A stretch of DNA of 64,000 nucleotides from Bradyrhizobium diazoefficiens (GTDB taxonomy: Bacteria; Pseudomonadota; Alphaproteobacteria; Rhizobiales; Xanthobacteraceae): contig NZ_JAFCJE010000005.1 of assembly GCF_018131185.1 (NCBI RefSeq), forward strand, positions 744,001 to 808,000, in the 5' to 3' direction. A model generated the notes under the pieces. That model ran no database searches, was not told the DNA's origin, and saw only the letters and a program-made list of their open reading frames with translations. Below are positions 1 to 8,153 of the stretch, piece by piece. The stretch's first letter is position 1, and every line of letters starts with the position of its first letter. The translations under genes and the position numbers were made by a program.

Positions 1-1
1 G

Positions 2-970
2 TGGGCGAACACCGCGGTCGACGGCGATGCCGCCGAATATACCGGGCGGGCCAAGGAGCTGCTGGTTGGCTTCCTGTTCGCGCTGGCGATCCTGGTCCCG
101 ATCTATCTCGCCTACTTCCTGATCGGCATCGAGTTCGAGCGCTGGCAGGCCTTTGCCTCGGTGCCGCTGTTCATCGGCTTCTACGCCTTCGGCCAGTTCG
201 CGATTTTTCGCGCGCGGCGCTATCGGCTGACGCGCACGGTCTGGCGCGGCGTGCGGTTCTGGATGGACGGCTCCGGCTGGGCTTATGCGTTCCGCGCCAT
301 GGCGTGGGGCCTGCTCGTGTTCCTGACGCTCGGCCTGGCGTTGCCGTGGCGCGAGGCCGCGCTCGAACGCTACAAGATGCAGCACACCCATTACGGCGAC
401 CTCCGCGGTGATTTCGAAGGCGACGGCTGGACCTTCTTCAAGCGCGGCTGGTGGCTGTGGCTGCTCAGCCCGGTCGCGCTGGTGATTTTTCCGCTGGCTC
501 CGTTCTTCTATGCCGAATTCAAGGCGCGCGAGTGGCGCTGGTGGCTCGACGGCATCCGCATTGGCGGCGTCAGCCTGACCTCGGACCTGCCTCATGATGC
601 CTTCTACGGGCTGTACTGGAAGGTGATCGGCTGGTGGATGCTGCTTTCGATGATTTTCGCAGCCTATCTCGGTGGCGCCGCGATGCTCGTCGTCTCGCTG
701 GGCGGCGTTCCGGTGGAGGAGGTGTTCGGCTCCGACAATGCCGCCAAGAGCATCCCGATGGTGGTGGTGATGGTGATAGGCTATTTCGCCCTGGCGCTCG
801 CGATCAATATCGTCATGCGGGTCTATCTCCAGCGCGATCTCTGGGCCAAGGTGCTCGAGACCGTCGAGGTGCACAACATCGCGGCCGCCGCCGATGTGCG
901 TGGCAGCGGCCAGCTTGCCAGCGCGCTCGGTGAAGGGTTCGCCGACGGACTCGATGTCGCGGGATTTTGA
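2..970 (+). CDS. DUF898 (YjgN-like) multi-pass membrane protein, 5' partial
   Basis: The reading frame is open from the left edge of the window, so the N-terminus is missing; an internal GTG at 161 is unlikely to be the real start, because the frame upstream encodes a good hydrophobic segment (GFLFALAILVPIYLAYFLIG). Several membrane segments follow, with the Arg/Tyr/Trp-rich stretch FRARRYRLTRTVWRGVRF typical of DUF898/YjgN proteins between them. Function is unknown in the family. The stop codon is 3 bases before the start of the M48 protease gene, so the two are very likely co-transcribed, a pairing that suggests envelope quality control. The C-terminal 40 residues look soluble. Confidence 0.8.
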   Translation, partial: WANTAVDGDAAEYTGRAKELLVGFLFALAILVPIYLAYFLIGIEFERWQAFASVPLFIGFYAFGQFAIFRARRYRLTRTVWRGVRFWMDGSGWAYAFRAMAWGLLVFLTLGLALPWREAALERYKMQHTHYGDLRGDFEGDGWTFFKRGWWLWLLSPVALVIFPLAPFFYAEFKAREWRWWLDGIRIGGVSLTSDLPHDAFYGLYWKVIGWWMLLSMIFAAYLGGAAMLVVSLGGVPVEEVFGSDNAAKSIPMVVVMVIGYFALALAINIVMRVYLQRDLWAKVLETVEVHNIAAAADVRGSGQLASALGEGFADGLDVAGF

Positions 971-973
971 GCT

Positions 974-2086
974 GTGAGTGAGTCGTCCACCGAGGCACCG
1001 GCGCAGTCCGTCAAGCCGACCATCTTCTTCGACGGCGTCTCGAGCCGCAGGCGTCAGGTGATGCTGACGCTCGGCGATGCGCTCGAGATCGTCGAGGAGG
1101 GCGGAACGCCCGTGCGCTGGGCGTATGCCGACATCCGCCGTGCCGACAGCCCGGCCGGGATCTTGCGCCTGGCGTCGACATCCGCCACGCCACTCGCGCG
1201 GCTCGAGATCCGCGACGCCGCGCTCGCAGCGGATGTGACCGCGCGATGCCTGCGTCTCGACGATCACCAGACCTCGCGGCGCGGTACCGCGAAGATCGTC
1301 GGCTGGTCGGTGGCCGCCGCCGTCTCCATCGTCTGCGTCGTCCTGTTCGGCGTGCCGCTCGCCGCCGACCGTCTCGCGCCGCTGGTGCCGAAGCCAGTCG
1401 AGCGGCGGATTGGCGATGCCGCCGAGGTCCAGGTGAAGACCATCTTCGGCCGCAGCGTGTGCGAAGACCCCGCAGGCAAGGCCGCGTTCACGAAGCTCGT
1501 CAATCGCCTGCGTGATGCCGCAGGTCTCGACGATGATTCCATGACGGCGGGCGTGCTGCCGACGGCGGTGCCGAACGCCTTTGCATTGCCGGGCGGCAAG
1601 GTGTTCGTGCTCAAGGGCCTGCTCGACAAGGCCGAAAGCCCCGACGAGCTTGCCGGCATCCTCGCCCACGAGCTCGGCCATCTCAAGCATCACGACAATA
1701 TGCGCGGCCTGATCTACAACGGCGGCACCTCGTTCCTGATCGGCCTGTTGTTCGGCGATGTCACCGGCTCCTCTGCCGTGATCTTCGCCTCGCGCAGCCT
1801 GGTCGAGGCCTCCTATTCGCGCGAGGCCGAGACCGCCGCCGATACGTTCGCGATCGAAGTCATGCACAAGCTCGGCCGCTCGCCGAAGCCCGCTTTCGAG
1901 CTGATGTACCGCATCACAGGCAAGGAAGGCGGCTCCACGCTCACGACGATCCTCGCCAGTCATCCCCTGACCGAGGACCGCCTCGCCCGCATGACCAGGG
2001 AAGATCGCCCCGCCAGCGGCCCGCCGCTATTGACGGACAAGGAGTGGCAGGCGTTGAAGGGGGTTTGCGGCATCGGGAAGGTGTGA
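974..2086 (+). CDS. M48 family zinc metallopeptidase, membrane anchored
   Basis: Starts at GTG three bases after the DUF898 stop; 370 aa. Residues 1-100 are a soluble N-terminal region, then one hydrophobic segment (about 107-130, VGWSVAAAVSIVCVVLFG), then the peptidase domain. The zinc motif HELGHLKHH is near residue 232, and the downstream YSREAETAAD segment supplies the third ligand (Glu) and the conserved Asp of the M48 family. The arrangement fits a membrane-tethered protease with its catalytic domain outside the cytoplasm, related to BepA/LoiP-type peptidases. The actual substrate is unknown. The tight spacing to the membrane protein upstream suggests they act together. Confidence 0.88.
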   Translation: MSESSTEAPAQSVKPTIFFDGVSSRRRQVMLTLGDALEIVEEGGTPVRWAYADIRRADSPAGILRLASTSATPLARLEIRDAALAADVTARCLRLDDHQTSRRGTAKIVGWSVAAAVSIVCVVLFGVPLAADRLAPLVPKPVERRIGDAAEVQVKTIFGRSVCEDPAGKAAFTKLVNRLRDAAGLDDDSMTAGVLPTAVPNAFALPGGKVFVLKGLLDKAESPDELAGILAHELGHLKHHDNMRGLIYNGGTSFLIGLLFGDVTGSSAVIFASRSLVEASYSREAETAADTFAIEVMHKLGRSPKPAFELMYRITGKEGGSTLTTILASHPLTEDRLARMTREDRPASGPPLLTDKEWQALKGVCGIGKV

Positions 2087-2104
2087 GCCGCCCGCGGCCG
2101 GCCC

Positions 2105-2317
2105 TTACTTCGCCGGCGTAGCCGGCGGATTTGAGCCCGTGGTCACGCTCGGCGCGTTGTTTGGACTGGTCGACGTCGCCTGCGGACTAAACTCGCGACC
2201 ATTGTAGAAGAAGACGGCCGCGACCACGGCGATCACGAAGATCGCGCCGATCGCCCAGCCGACCGGGCTGTTGCGGCGTGCTCTGTCCGTCCTGCTGTCG
2301 TCATTCTGATAGGTCAT
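2105..2317 (-). CDS. small single-pass membrane protein, unknown function
   Basis: A 70-aa protein beginning MTYQNDDSR. I chose this ATG, not the one 4 codons upstream, because GGAGAG lies 4 bases before it. It has a basic N-terminus (RTDRARRNS), one membrane segment (about 24-43, WAIGAIFVIAVVAAVFFYNG) and a Ser/Thr/Pro/Asn-rich tail of about 25 residues. This is the layout of many small alphaproteobacterial inner-membrane proteins with a short periplasmic tail. No functional motif is visible. It converges on the M48 gene and lies downstream of upp, separated from it by about 80 bases. Confidence 0.65.
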   Translation of the reverse strand: MTYQNDDSRTDRARRNSPVGWAIGAIFVIAVVAAVFFYNGREFSPQATSTSPNNAPSVTTGSNPPATPAK

Positions 2318-2396
2318 CGTGCTCTCCATGCAAAGCAGGAGAACCTCGCGCCATGGAAGCCGTTCCTAACATCGGGTACCCGCGGCCGCGTGGTAA

Positions 2397-3026
2397 CTAC
2401 CGCGTTCCGTAGGCGCGGTCGCCGGCATCGCCGAGGCCCGGCAAGATAAAACCGTTCTCGTCGAGGCCCTCGTCCACCGCAGCCGTCCAGATCGGAACGT
2501 CCGGATGCAGCCCGCGCAGCCGCTCCAGGCCTTCCGGTGCTGCGATCAGGCAGGCGAGGCGGATGTCCCTGGCGCCGCGCTCCTTCAGCCGATCGATGGC
2601 GGCGACCGTCGTGTTCGCGGTCGCGACCACCGGCGTCACCACGATCGCAAGGCGCTCGCCGAGGTCGGACGGCGATTTGAAGAAATATTCGACCGCGGCG
2701 AAGCTGTGCGGCTCGCGGTAAATCCCGATATGGGCGACGCGCGCGGTCGGCACCAGGTCCATCATGCCGTCGACGAAGGTGGTGCCGGCGCGCAGCATCG
2801 GCACGAACACCAGCTTCTTGCCGGCGATCTTGGCCGAGTGCATCGTCGCCAGCGGCGTCTCGATGACGGTGTCGGCCAGCGGCAAATCGCGCGTGACCTC
2901 GTAGCACAGGAGCATGCCGATCTCCTTGATCAGCTCCCTGAACGATTTTGTCGAGATGGACTTGTCCCGCACCAGCGTCAGCTTGTGCTGCACCAGCGGA
3001 TGATCGACGATCGTGACGCCTTCCAT
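2397..3026 (-). CDS. upp: uracil phosphoribosyltransferase homologue (URC6-like)
   Basis: 209 aa from MEGVTIVDHP; longer upstream frames run into a dispersed repeat and are rejected. The protein aligns by eye with Upp throughout: VPMLRAG..FVDGMMDL, ARVAHIGIYRE, CLIAAPEGLERL and the uracil-site segment ending in FILPGLGDAGDR. The PRPP loop is unusual: where Upp normally reads DPMLATGG this protein has TPVVATAN, losing the acidic residue and both glycines. It is the last gene of a minus-strand cluster with URC4 and URC1 homologues, the equivalent of the URC6 step (uracil to UMP) in the alternative uracil-degradation pathway. Salvage Upp activity is possible but the loop makes it uncertain. Confidence 0.85.
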   Translation of the reverse strand: MEGVTIVDHPLVQHKLTLVRDKSISTKSFRELIKEIGMLLCYEVTRDLPLADTVIETPLATMHSAKIAGKKLVFVPMLRAGTTFVDGMMDLVPTARVAHIGIYREPHSFAAVEYFFKSPSDLGERLAIVVTPVVATANTTVAAIDRLKERGARDIRLACLIAAPEGLERLRGLHPDVPIWTAAVDEGLDENGFILPGLGDAGDRAYGTR

Positions 3027-3047
3027 GATCGGTTGCTCTCTTCTTCC

Positions 3048-3190
3048 CTTCTGCCCATGTGGGAGAAGGTGGCGCGAAGCGCCGGATGAGGGGTCTGCTT
3101 CCACGAACTCCAGTGAGAGATGCGTCCGCGGAGACAGACCCCTCACCCGCCTCGCTTTCGCGAAGCCACCCTCTCCCGCAAGGGGAGAAG
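3048..3190. repeat. dispersed palindromic intergenic repeat, copy 1
   Basis: The arms CTTCTGCCCATGTGGGAGAA..GGTGGCGCGAAGCGCCGGATGAGGGG and the inverse ...CCCCTCACCCGCC..CCACCCTCTCCCGCAAGGGGAGAAGG can fold into one long hairpin. A second copy with the same arms lies at 55901-56058. It fills the whole gap between the upp and URC4 homologues, inside what would otherwise be one operon. This is the style of mobile non-coding palindromes common in Bradyrhizobium-like genomes. Confidence 0.8.
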
Positions 3191-3192
3191 GT

Positions 3193-4431
3193 TCAGAAAA
3201 CCGTGCCGTCGCTGATCACCTTGAGCGGCGGTGAGCCGTCGGGGCGGCGTGCGAAGGCAATGGCACGGCCGGCGGCCCAGGTGCCGCCTTCCAGAATGCT
3301 GGCGAGCGGCAATGTCTCGCGCGTGCGGCCGAGTTTTGCGCGAACGAGTTCGGCTAGCCGATCGAGCAGCGCCACCGTCAGCGCGCGCCATTCCACGACG
3401 AGCAGCGAATCCACCGCATGCGCGCGCTCGGCATCCGCGGCATCGCGCAGCCGCAGCACCGCATGATCGACGAACAGGCCGCCATTGCGATATTCGGCAA
3501 GTCCCGTCAGCCCGTCGATGTCGGTGACCTTGAACCCGGCGCGCTGCAGCGGTTCGATCAGCGAATAGCTCAGCCATTGTGACAGCTTGTGCAGGGGCAC
3601 CAGGCCTGCGGTCGCATCATCCGTCGTGATGGCCGGGTGACGCCAGCAATCGCCCAGCGGAATGCCTGCGAGCTCCAGCCGAGACGGCCAGATCGGTCCG
3701 AGCTGGTCCAGCACCGCCGACAGAACGGCGGGCGCAGCAACAGTGCCGCCGACGGCTTGCGCGGCGATGTGATCGAACAGGCCGCCCGGCCGTGGCGTGT
3801 CATGCAGGCCGAACACGTCCGCGCGCTCCGCCACCAGCCTGCCCAGGCGCTGCAGCAGATCGGTTCGCCCTTCGAGCCCGAGCAGCGGGTTGGTCGCGTT
3901 CACCTGAAACGCCGCCGCAAGTGCGTCGAGCGGCAGCTCCGCGAGCACGTCTGCGTCGGCCCTCAAGGGCGAGCCGGCGTCGCGCGAAAAGAGACCGCTC
4001 GCGAACATGTCGAGGCTTGCGACCGCAAGCCCCTCGGACCGGCCGATGCTTTCTCCCGTCACCGCGTCGCGATATCGCCACGCCGCACCCGCGCCGGCAT
4101 CGAGCAGCACGCTGACGATGGCGAGGTCGAACTCGGCGCGCGCACGTGCCGCGCGATCCGGCCACAATGCAGCGTCGGCAAGTCGCGCCCAGCGGTCGAC
4201 GCCCTCAATCACAAAATGCCGCCATCGCGCGTGGAAGGGCACGTCCAGCATCGGATAGGCTTTTCGCGTGACAGCCAGCACGGCCTCCGCGACACCATCC
4301 ATGCGGTCGAGATCAACAGTGAAATGGCTCAAGCCTCCGGCAACACCGATATCGAGCATCTCGCCGGCCCGCGCGCGAACCGCTGCTGCGGTGAGCAGCG
4401 CGCGCGCCTGTCGTTCCAAAGCCTCCGCCAT
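3193..4431 (-). CDS. URC4/Urg3 family protein (DUF1688), uracil catabolism
   Basis: 412 aa from MAEALERQAR. This ATG is 7 bases after the URC1 stop; the longer upstream frame would overlap URC1 and reads as low-complexity Arg/Pro. Recognisable DUF1688 features are the N-terminal ALLTAAAVRARAGEML, YPMLDVPFHARWRHF, the DLAIVSVLLDAGAGAAWRY segment, NATNPLLGLEGR and the C-terminal EYRNGGLFVDHAVLRLRD with VVEWRALTVALLDRLA. Fungal URC4 is essential for uracil breakdown by the URC route and is thought to act after URC1 on a phosphoribosyl-urea-type intermediate; its exact chemistry is not something the sequence shows. Its neighbours are URC1 and Upp homologues, which is the strongest support for the call. 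Confidence 0.85.
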   Translation of the reverse strand: MAEALERQARALLTAAAVRARAGEMLDIGVAGGLSHFTVDLDRMDGVAEAVLAVTRKAYPMLDVPFHARWRHFVIEGVDRWARLADAALWPDRAARARAEFDLAIVSVLLDAGAGAAWRYRDAVTGESIGRSEGLAVASLDMFASGLFSRDAGSPLRADADVLAELPLDALAAAFQVNATNPLLGLEGRTDLLQRLGRLVAERADVFGLHDTPRPGGLFDHIAAQAVGGTVAAPAVLSAVLDQLGPIWPSRLELAGIPLGDCWRHPAITTDDATAGLVPLHKLSQWLSYSLIEPLQRAGFKVTDIDGLTGLAEYRNGGLFVDHAVLRLRDAADAERAHAVDSLLVVEWRALTVALLDRLAELVRAKLGRTRETLPLASILEGGTWAAGRAIAFARRPDGSPPLKVISDGTVF

Positions 4432-4438
4432 CGCGCGA

Positions 4439-5695
4439 TCAGTATTTTTCCAGCGAGCGGCCGACCACGCCATCCACGTCCTTTTCCGGCGCGATGTCGG
4501 TCGAGTAATAGCCGGCGGCTTTCTTGGCGGCGATCTCCACATAGGCGTCGGCCGGGATCAGCTCCGGCGGGATCGGCACGCGCTCGACGATGTCGATGCC
4601 TTGCGAGGTCAGCGCGTCGTGTTTCATGTCGCTCATCGACAGGAAGCGGTCGATCCGCTTCAAGCCGAGCCAGTGGATCGTATCCGGCATCAATTGCTGG
4701 AAGCGGGCATCCTGCACGCCGGCGACGCATTCGGTGCGCTCGAAATAGGCGGCGGCCGCATCGCCGTCCTCCTGGCGCTTGCGCGCGTTGTAGACCAGGA
4801 ATTTGGTGACCTCGCCAAGCGCGCGCCCTTCCTTGCGGTTGTAGACGACGAGCCCGAGCCCGCCCTCCTGCGCGCCGCGCGCCGATTCCTCGATGCCGTG
4901 GATGAGATAGGGCCGGCAGGTGCAGATGTCGGAGCCGAACACGTCGGAGCCGTTGCATTCGTCATGCACGCGGCAGGTGATCTTGGTGCGATGGTCCGGC
5001 AGTTTCGTCACGTCGCCGAACATGTAGACCGTGGTGCCGCCGATCGGCGGCAGGAAGACCTTCATGTCCGGCCGCGTGACCAGTTCGGGGAACATGCCGG
5101 CGGTCTGCTCGAACAGCGTGCGCCGCAGCTCGGTCTCGCCGGTGCCGAAGCGCACCGCAAGGCCGGGCAGGTACCACACCGGATCAATCGCGATCTTGAC
5201 GACGGACACGCTGCCATTGGCGTGCACGACCTCGCCGTCGGCGCGCAGCCGCTTTGCAGCCAGCGCCTCGCGGATCTCCGGCAGGTCGAGCCGCGCCCGC
5301 GTCACCGCGATGCTCGGGCGGATGTCGACACCCTCCGCAATGTCCTTGCCGAAATTCTCGGCGACCAGATGTCCCCACGGATCGAGCGCGACGATTTTTG
5401 CGGGATCGCACCATTGCTCGAACGGCCCGATGGTCGCAGCCGGAAACGTGTTGGTGAGATCGGGCCGCCGGATCGGATCGAGCGCGCCGGCGGAGACCGC
5501 GAGCGCCCGGTACATCGCATAAGATCCGCCATGGCTGCCGATCACGTTGCGATCCGCGGCACGTGACACCGTGCCGATGATCGGTCCACGGGCGCGCGCG
5601 TCGGCCGCGCCCCAGTGGATCGGAAAGGCGGCCTTCCGGCCCGGCTCCGGATGCGAGGTGAGGCGGATGTGGTCGGTACGGTTCGCGCGGCTCAT
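4439..5695 (-). CDS. URC1-type GTP cyclohydrolase II homologue
   Basis: 418 aa, far longer than RibA (about 200 aa): roughly 190 extra N-terminal residues, then a RibA-like domain. The zinc cysteines are kept (DECNGSDVFGSDICTC: one Cys, then C-x-C), as is the YNRKEGRALGE segment matching RibA's catalytic loop. There is no RibB (DHBP synthase) domain. Because it heads a cluster with DUF1688 and a uracil phosphoribosyltransferase homologue, the likely role is URC1, opening a pyrimidine ring of a uracil-derived nucleotide, not riboflavin synthesis. Automatic annotation as ribA would probably be misleading. A hairpin lies just upstream of its start. Confidence 0.85.
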   Translation of the reverse strand: MSRANRTDHIRLTSHPEPGRKAAFPIHWGAADARARGPIIGTVSRAADRNVIGSHGGSYAMYRALAVSAGALDPIRRPDLTNTFPAATIGPFEQWCDPAKIVALDPWGHLVAENFGKDIAEGVDIRPSIAVTRARLDLPEIREALAAKRLRADGEVVHANGSVSVVKIAIDPVWYLPGLAVRFGTGETELRRTLFEQTAGMFPELVTRPDMKVFLPPIGGTTVYMFGDVTKLPDHRTKITCRVHDECNGSDVFGSDICTCRPYLIHGIEESARGAQEGGLGLVVYNRKEGRALGEVTKFLVYNARKRQEDGDAAAAYFERTECVAGVQDARFQQLMPDTIHWLGLKRIDRFLSMSDMKHDALTSQGIDIVERVPIPPELIPADAYVEIAAKKAAGYYSTDIAPEKDVDGVVGRSLEKY

Positions 5696-5745
5696 GTCCA
5701 GGCTCCCAAAAAGCCAACGGCCCGCCGCTCGGACGGGCCTGGCTC
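5696..5745 (-). promoter_or_regulatory. leader hairpin with U-tract before the URC cluster
   Basis: Read on the minus strand, GGCCCG and CGGGCC form a GC stem (5719-5739), followed six bases later by TTTTT (5708-5712), then the GGGAG ribosome site and ATG of the URC1 gene. A second small pairing, GGCT with AGCC, would put the ribosome site in or next to a loop. This resembles a terminator or attenuator in a leader RNA. I cannot tell whether it is regulated. Confidence 0.35.
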
Positions 5746-5971
5746 GGTCGCGTTACCAGTCGTGGACACCGGCGACGCGAGCTCAATCCAACATATTGTA
5801 GCGGCAAGCCGCGACAGACAAGTTAATCGTGCCGGGCGGGGAGGGCCGGTTGCGGCCCAATCCATGACGCCTGCCGATCTCGCGGCTGCGCTCACGCAGT
5901 CAGTTTAAGAGATTGAAATATTGTCATTTTTCGTGTTTTCAAGGGTCAATCGTTTTGCCCTGGAGACTGCC

Positions 5972-7099
5972 ATGCCCGCCGCCAGCTACATCGACCCCCG
6001 CAACGAACGGCTCTATCCGCTCGACCAGCCGCGCTGGTGCTCGGACGAGCGCACGCCGCTGCTGGTGACGCCGGGCGCCGGCATCTCGCGCGAGGACATC
6101 GACGGCCGCACGCGCTCGCTCTGGCGCTATCGGGCGGCGCTGCCGGCGGACATCAAGAACCCGATCACGCTCGGCGAGGGCTGCACGCCGCTGGTCCAGC
6201 AGGACTGGGGCGATCTGCGGCCGTTGTTCAAGCTCGAATGGTTCAATCCCACCGGCAGCTTCAAGGACCGCGGCTCCGCGGTGATGCTGTCCTTCCTGCG
6301 CCAGATCGGCGTCTCAGCCATCCTCGAAGACTCCTCCGGCAATGGCGGCTCGTCGATGGCGGGGCTGGGGGCGGCCGGCGGCATGCGCGTGAAGATCCTG
6401 GCGCCTGCCTCGACCTCGCCGGCCAAGATCGCGCAGGTGCGCGCCTATGGCGCCACCGTGCAGCTTGTCGAGGGACCGCGCGAGGAGTCGGAAGCCGAGG
6501 CCATCCGGCAGTCGAGCCACACCTTCTATGCCAGCCACAACTGGCAGCCTTTCTTTCTCGAAGGCACCAAGTCGCTCGCCTATGAGATATGGGAAGACCT
6601 CGGCTTTCGCGCGCCCGACAACGTCATCGTTCCCGTCGGCGCCGGCAGCAGTCTCCTGGGCTGTGCCTTCGGCTTCCGCGAGCTCTTGAAGGCCGGCCAG
6701 ATATCGAAGCTGCCGCGCCTGTTCGCGGCGCAGCCGCTCAATTGCTCGCCGATCGATGCCAGCTTCAGGGCTGGCGTCGATACGCCTGTGACCCGCGAGG
6801 TGAGCAAGACCATTGCCGAAGGCACCGCCATCAAGAATCCGCTGCGCCTGCGCGAGATCATCGGCGCCTTGCGCGAGAGCGACGGGGGCACTGTCGCGCT
6901 CACCGAGGCGGAGATCGTCGCCGCGCTACGCCGTCTCGCGCGTCAGGGCCTGTTCGCCGAGCCGACCAGCGCCAGCGCCGCCGCGGCGCTCGACAAACTC
7001 TCCGCCACCGGCGCCATCAAGGCGAACGAGACCACGGTTGCGGTGCTCACCGGGACGGGGCTGAAAGCGGCGACGACGGTTGCGGATCTGGTGCAGTAG
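5972..7099 (+). CDS. threonine synthase-like PLP-dependent enzyme
   Basis: 375 aa from MPAASYIDPRNERLY; the ATG has GGAG ten bases upstream, while an earlier in-frame ATG has no site. Fold-type II PLP enzyme: the PLP-binding lysine is in NPTGSFKDRGS (about residue 95), followed by the substrate-phosphate loop SSGNGGSSMAG and the PLP-phosphate glycine loop PVGAGSSLLG. The N-terminal WCSDERTPLL and LGEGCTPLV are typical of threonine synthases (O-phosphohomoserine to threonine plus phosphate). With one cysteine in place of a zinc ribbon and no other thr genes nearby, a related lyase/synthase role is possible. It diverges from the URC cluster, so both may share the intergenic control region. Confidence 0.75.
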   Translation: MPAASYIDPRNERLYPLDQPRWCSDERTPLLVTPGAGISREDIDGRTRSLWRYRAALPADIKNPITLGEGCTPLVQQDWGDLRPLFKLEWFNPTGSFKDRGSAVMLSFLRQIGVSAILEDSSGNGGSSMAGLGAAGGMRVKILAPASTSPAKIAQVRAYGATVQLVEGPREESEAEAIRQSSHTFYASHNWQPFFLEGTKSLAYEIWEDLGFRAPDNVIVPVGAGSSLLGCAFGFRELLKAGQISKLPRLFAAQPLNCSPIDASFRAGVDTPVTREVSKTIAEGTAIKNPLRLREIIGALRESDGGTVALTEAEIVAALRRLARQGLFAEPTSASAAAALDKLSATGAIKANETTVAVLTGTGLKAATTVADLVQ

Positions 7100-7117
7100 G
7101 GGGAGGGTAAGAAAACC

Positions 7118-7933
7118 TCACTCCTTCAGATCATTCACCCGCTTCACCCACGCGCGCACGTCCTTGAGCACGGCGGGTAGCACCGCCTTGACATCAGCCA
7201 CGGTCATGCCTGCCTTGATGCGGGGATCGTACAGCAGATTGAGGATGTACTGGTCGTAGACGTCGAAAAAGCCCATCGAGACGTTGTCGTTGAACATGGT
7301 CCAGGGCACGCTCGCGGTGTCGTTGATCGGCCCGAGCGATTGCAGCAGCTCCTCATAGGCACAGTCGAGGAAGGTGAAGTCGCCATTATCGACGGTGAGG
7401 ATGACGTCGGCATGCTCGATCTCGAAATTGTCGTTCTTGCGGAAGCCGGACAGGCATTGCGGATCGAGGGAGGTGCGGATCTCGCGCGCCTTCTCGGCGC
7501 CGTAGAAGCTGGTCAGGGTGCGGAAGAGATCGCGGTCGCGCACCAGCTTCACGCGCACGTTCGCCGCTTCGGAGGTCGCGATCATGGCGAGGTCGAGATG
7601 CTGCACGCGCTTGCCGATGTCGGCCACGACCTTTGCGAGCTGCGCCTTGCGGTCAGTGCGCTCGCTCTCGGCGTAGACGCGCACGGGTCCGTCGAATTTG
7701 CGGATACGGTCGACGCGGCCGGCGAGGTGATATTCGGCGCCGAACGCCGTCTTCAGGAAACCGTCGACGATCTCGCCGTCGGTGAAGCTCTTCTTCTCGG
7801 CGCGCTGGCGCGAGGAGATCGCGGGCAATTCAGCCGCGGCGGCCATGGCTGCAAGGTGAGGCACCAATGTGAGCGCGGCGAGCGCCAATAGGGCGATGCG
7901 AAGGCGAGGCGAGGGCGGATTCATTGCGCTCAT
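7118..7933 (-). CDS. DUF2927 family exported protein
   Basis: About 271 aa from MSAMNPPSPRLR (an ATG three codons later is equally possible; neither has a clear ribosome site). A signal peptide spans roughly residues 10-35 (IALLALAALTLVPHLAAMAAA). The C-terminal half carries the highly conserved DUF2927 block: QCLSGF, VILTVDNGDFTFLDCAYEE, LLQSLGPINDTASVPWTMF and MGFFDVYDQYILNLLYDPR. The two cysteines in QCLSGF and FLDCAYEE could form a disulfide in the periplasm. No biochemical function is established for the family; some resemblance to metal-dependent peptidase-type folds has been suggested, but I see no HExxH motif here. Confidence 0.78.
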   Translation of the reverse strand: MSAMNPPSPRLRIALLALAALTLVPHLAAMAAAAELPAISSRQRAEKKSFTDGEIVDGFLKTAFGAEYHLAGRVDRIRKFDGPVRVYAESERTDRKAQLAKVVADIGKRVQHLDLAMIATSEAANVRVKLVRDRDLFRTLTSFYGAEKAREIRTSLDPQCLSGFRKNDNFEIEHADVILTVDNGDFTFLDCAYEELLQSLGPINDTASVPWTMFNDNVSMGFFDVYDQYILNLLYDPRIKAGMTVADVKAVLPAVLKDVRAWVKRVNDLKE

Positions 7934-8023
7934 CGTCGTGCGACGCTGCCGCATTCGCCGCGCGCGCACAAGACCACAAATTCACGCGGCCGGCGGGTTC
8001 CTGCTACTTTCAAGCGCGGTGCC

Positions 8024-8150
8024 GTAGGGTGGGCAAAGGCGCGAAAGCGCCGTGCCCACCGTCTCTCGCCATCAGCCACAAATCGTGGGCACGCTTCCGC
8101 CGTCGCTCTTCGAGCTATGGCGGACAAGTCGCTTTGTCCACTCCATTCCC
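8024..8150. repeat. dispersed intergenic repeat with GGTGGGCA/TGCCCACC arms
   Basis: GTAGGGTGGGCAAAGGCGCG followed by AAAGCGCCGTGCCCACC makes a hairpin with GGTGGGCA/TGCCCACC arms; a further CGTGGGCACGCTTCCGC block continues it to about 8150. The style matches a repeat seen many times per genome in Bradyrhizobium. It fills the gap between two minus-strand genes. Confidence 0.65.
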
Positions 8151-8153
8151 GGT

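Noticed and set aside
1..411. Plus-strand frame starting at the first base of the window
   Set aside because: Its translation is Arg/Ala/Gly low complexity; frame 2 carries the DUF898 membrane protein instead.
4268..5566. Long plus-strand open frame across the URC1 gene
   Set aside because: It mirrors the real minus-strand gene, is Arg/Asp/Ala rich and matches no family; the minus-strand frame has the Zn cysteines and RibA motifs.
4439..5695. RibA of riboflavin biosynthesis
   Set aside because: About 190 extra N-terminal residues and the DUF1688/Upp neighbours point to URC1 instead, and no other rib gene is nearby.
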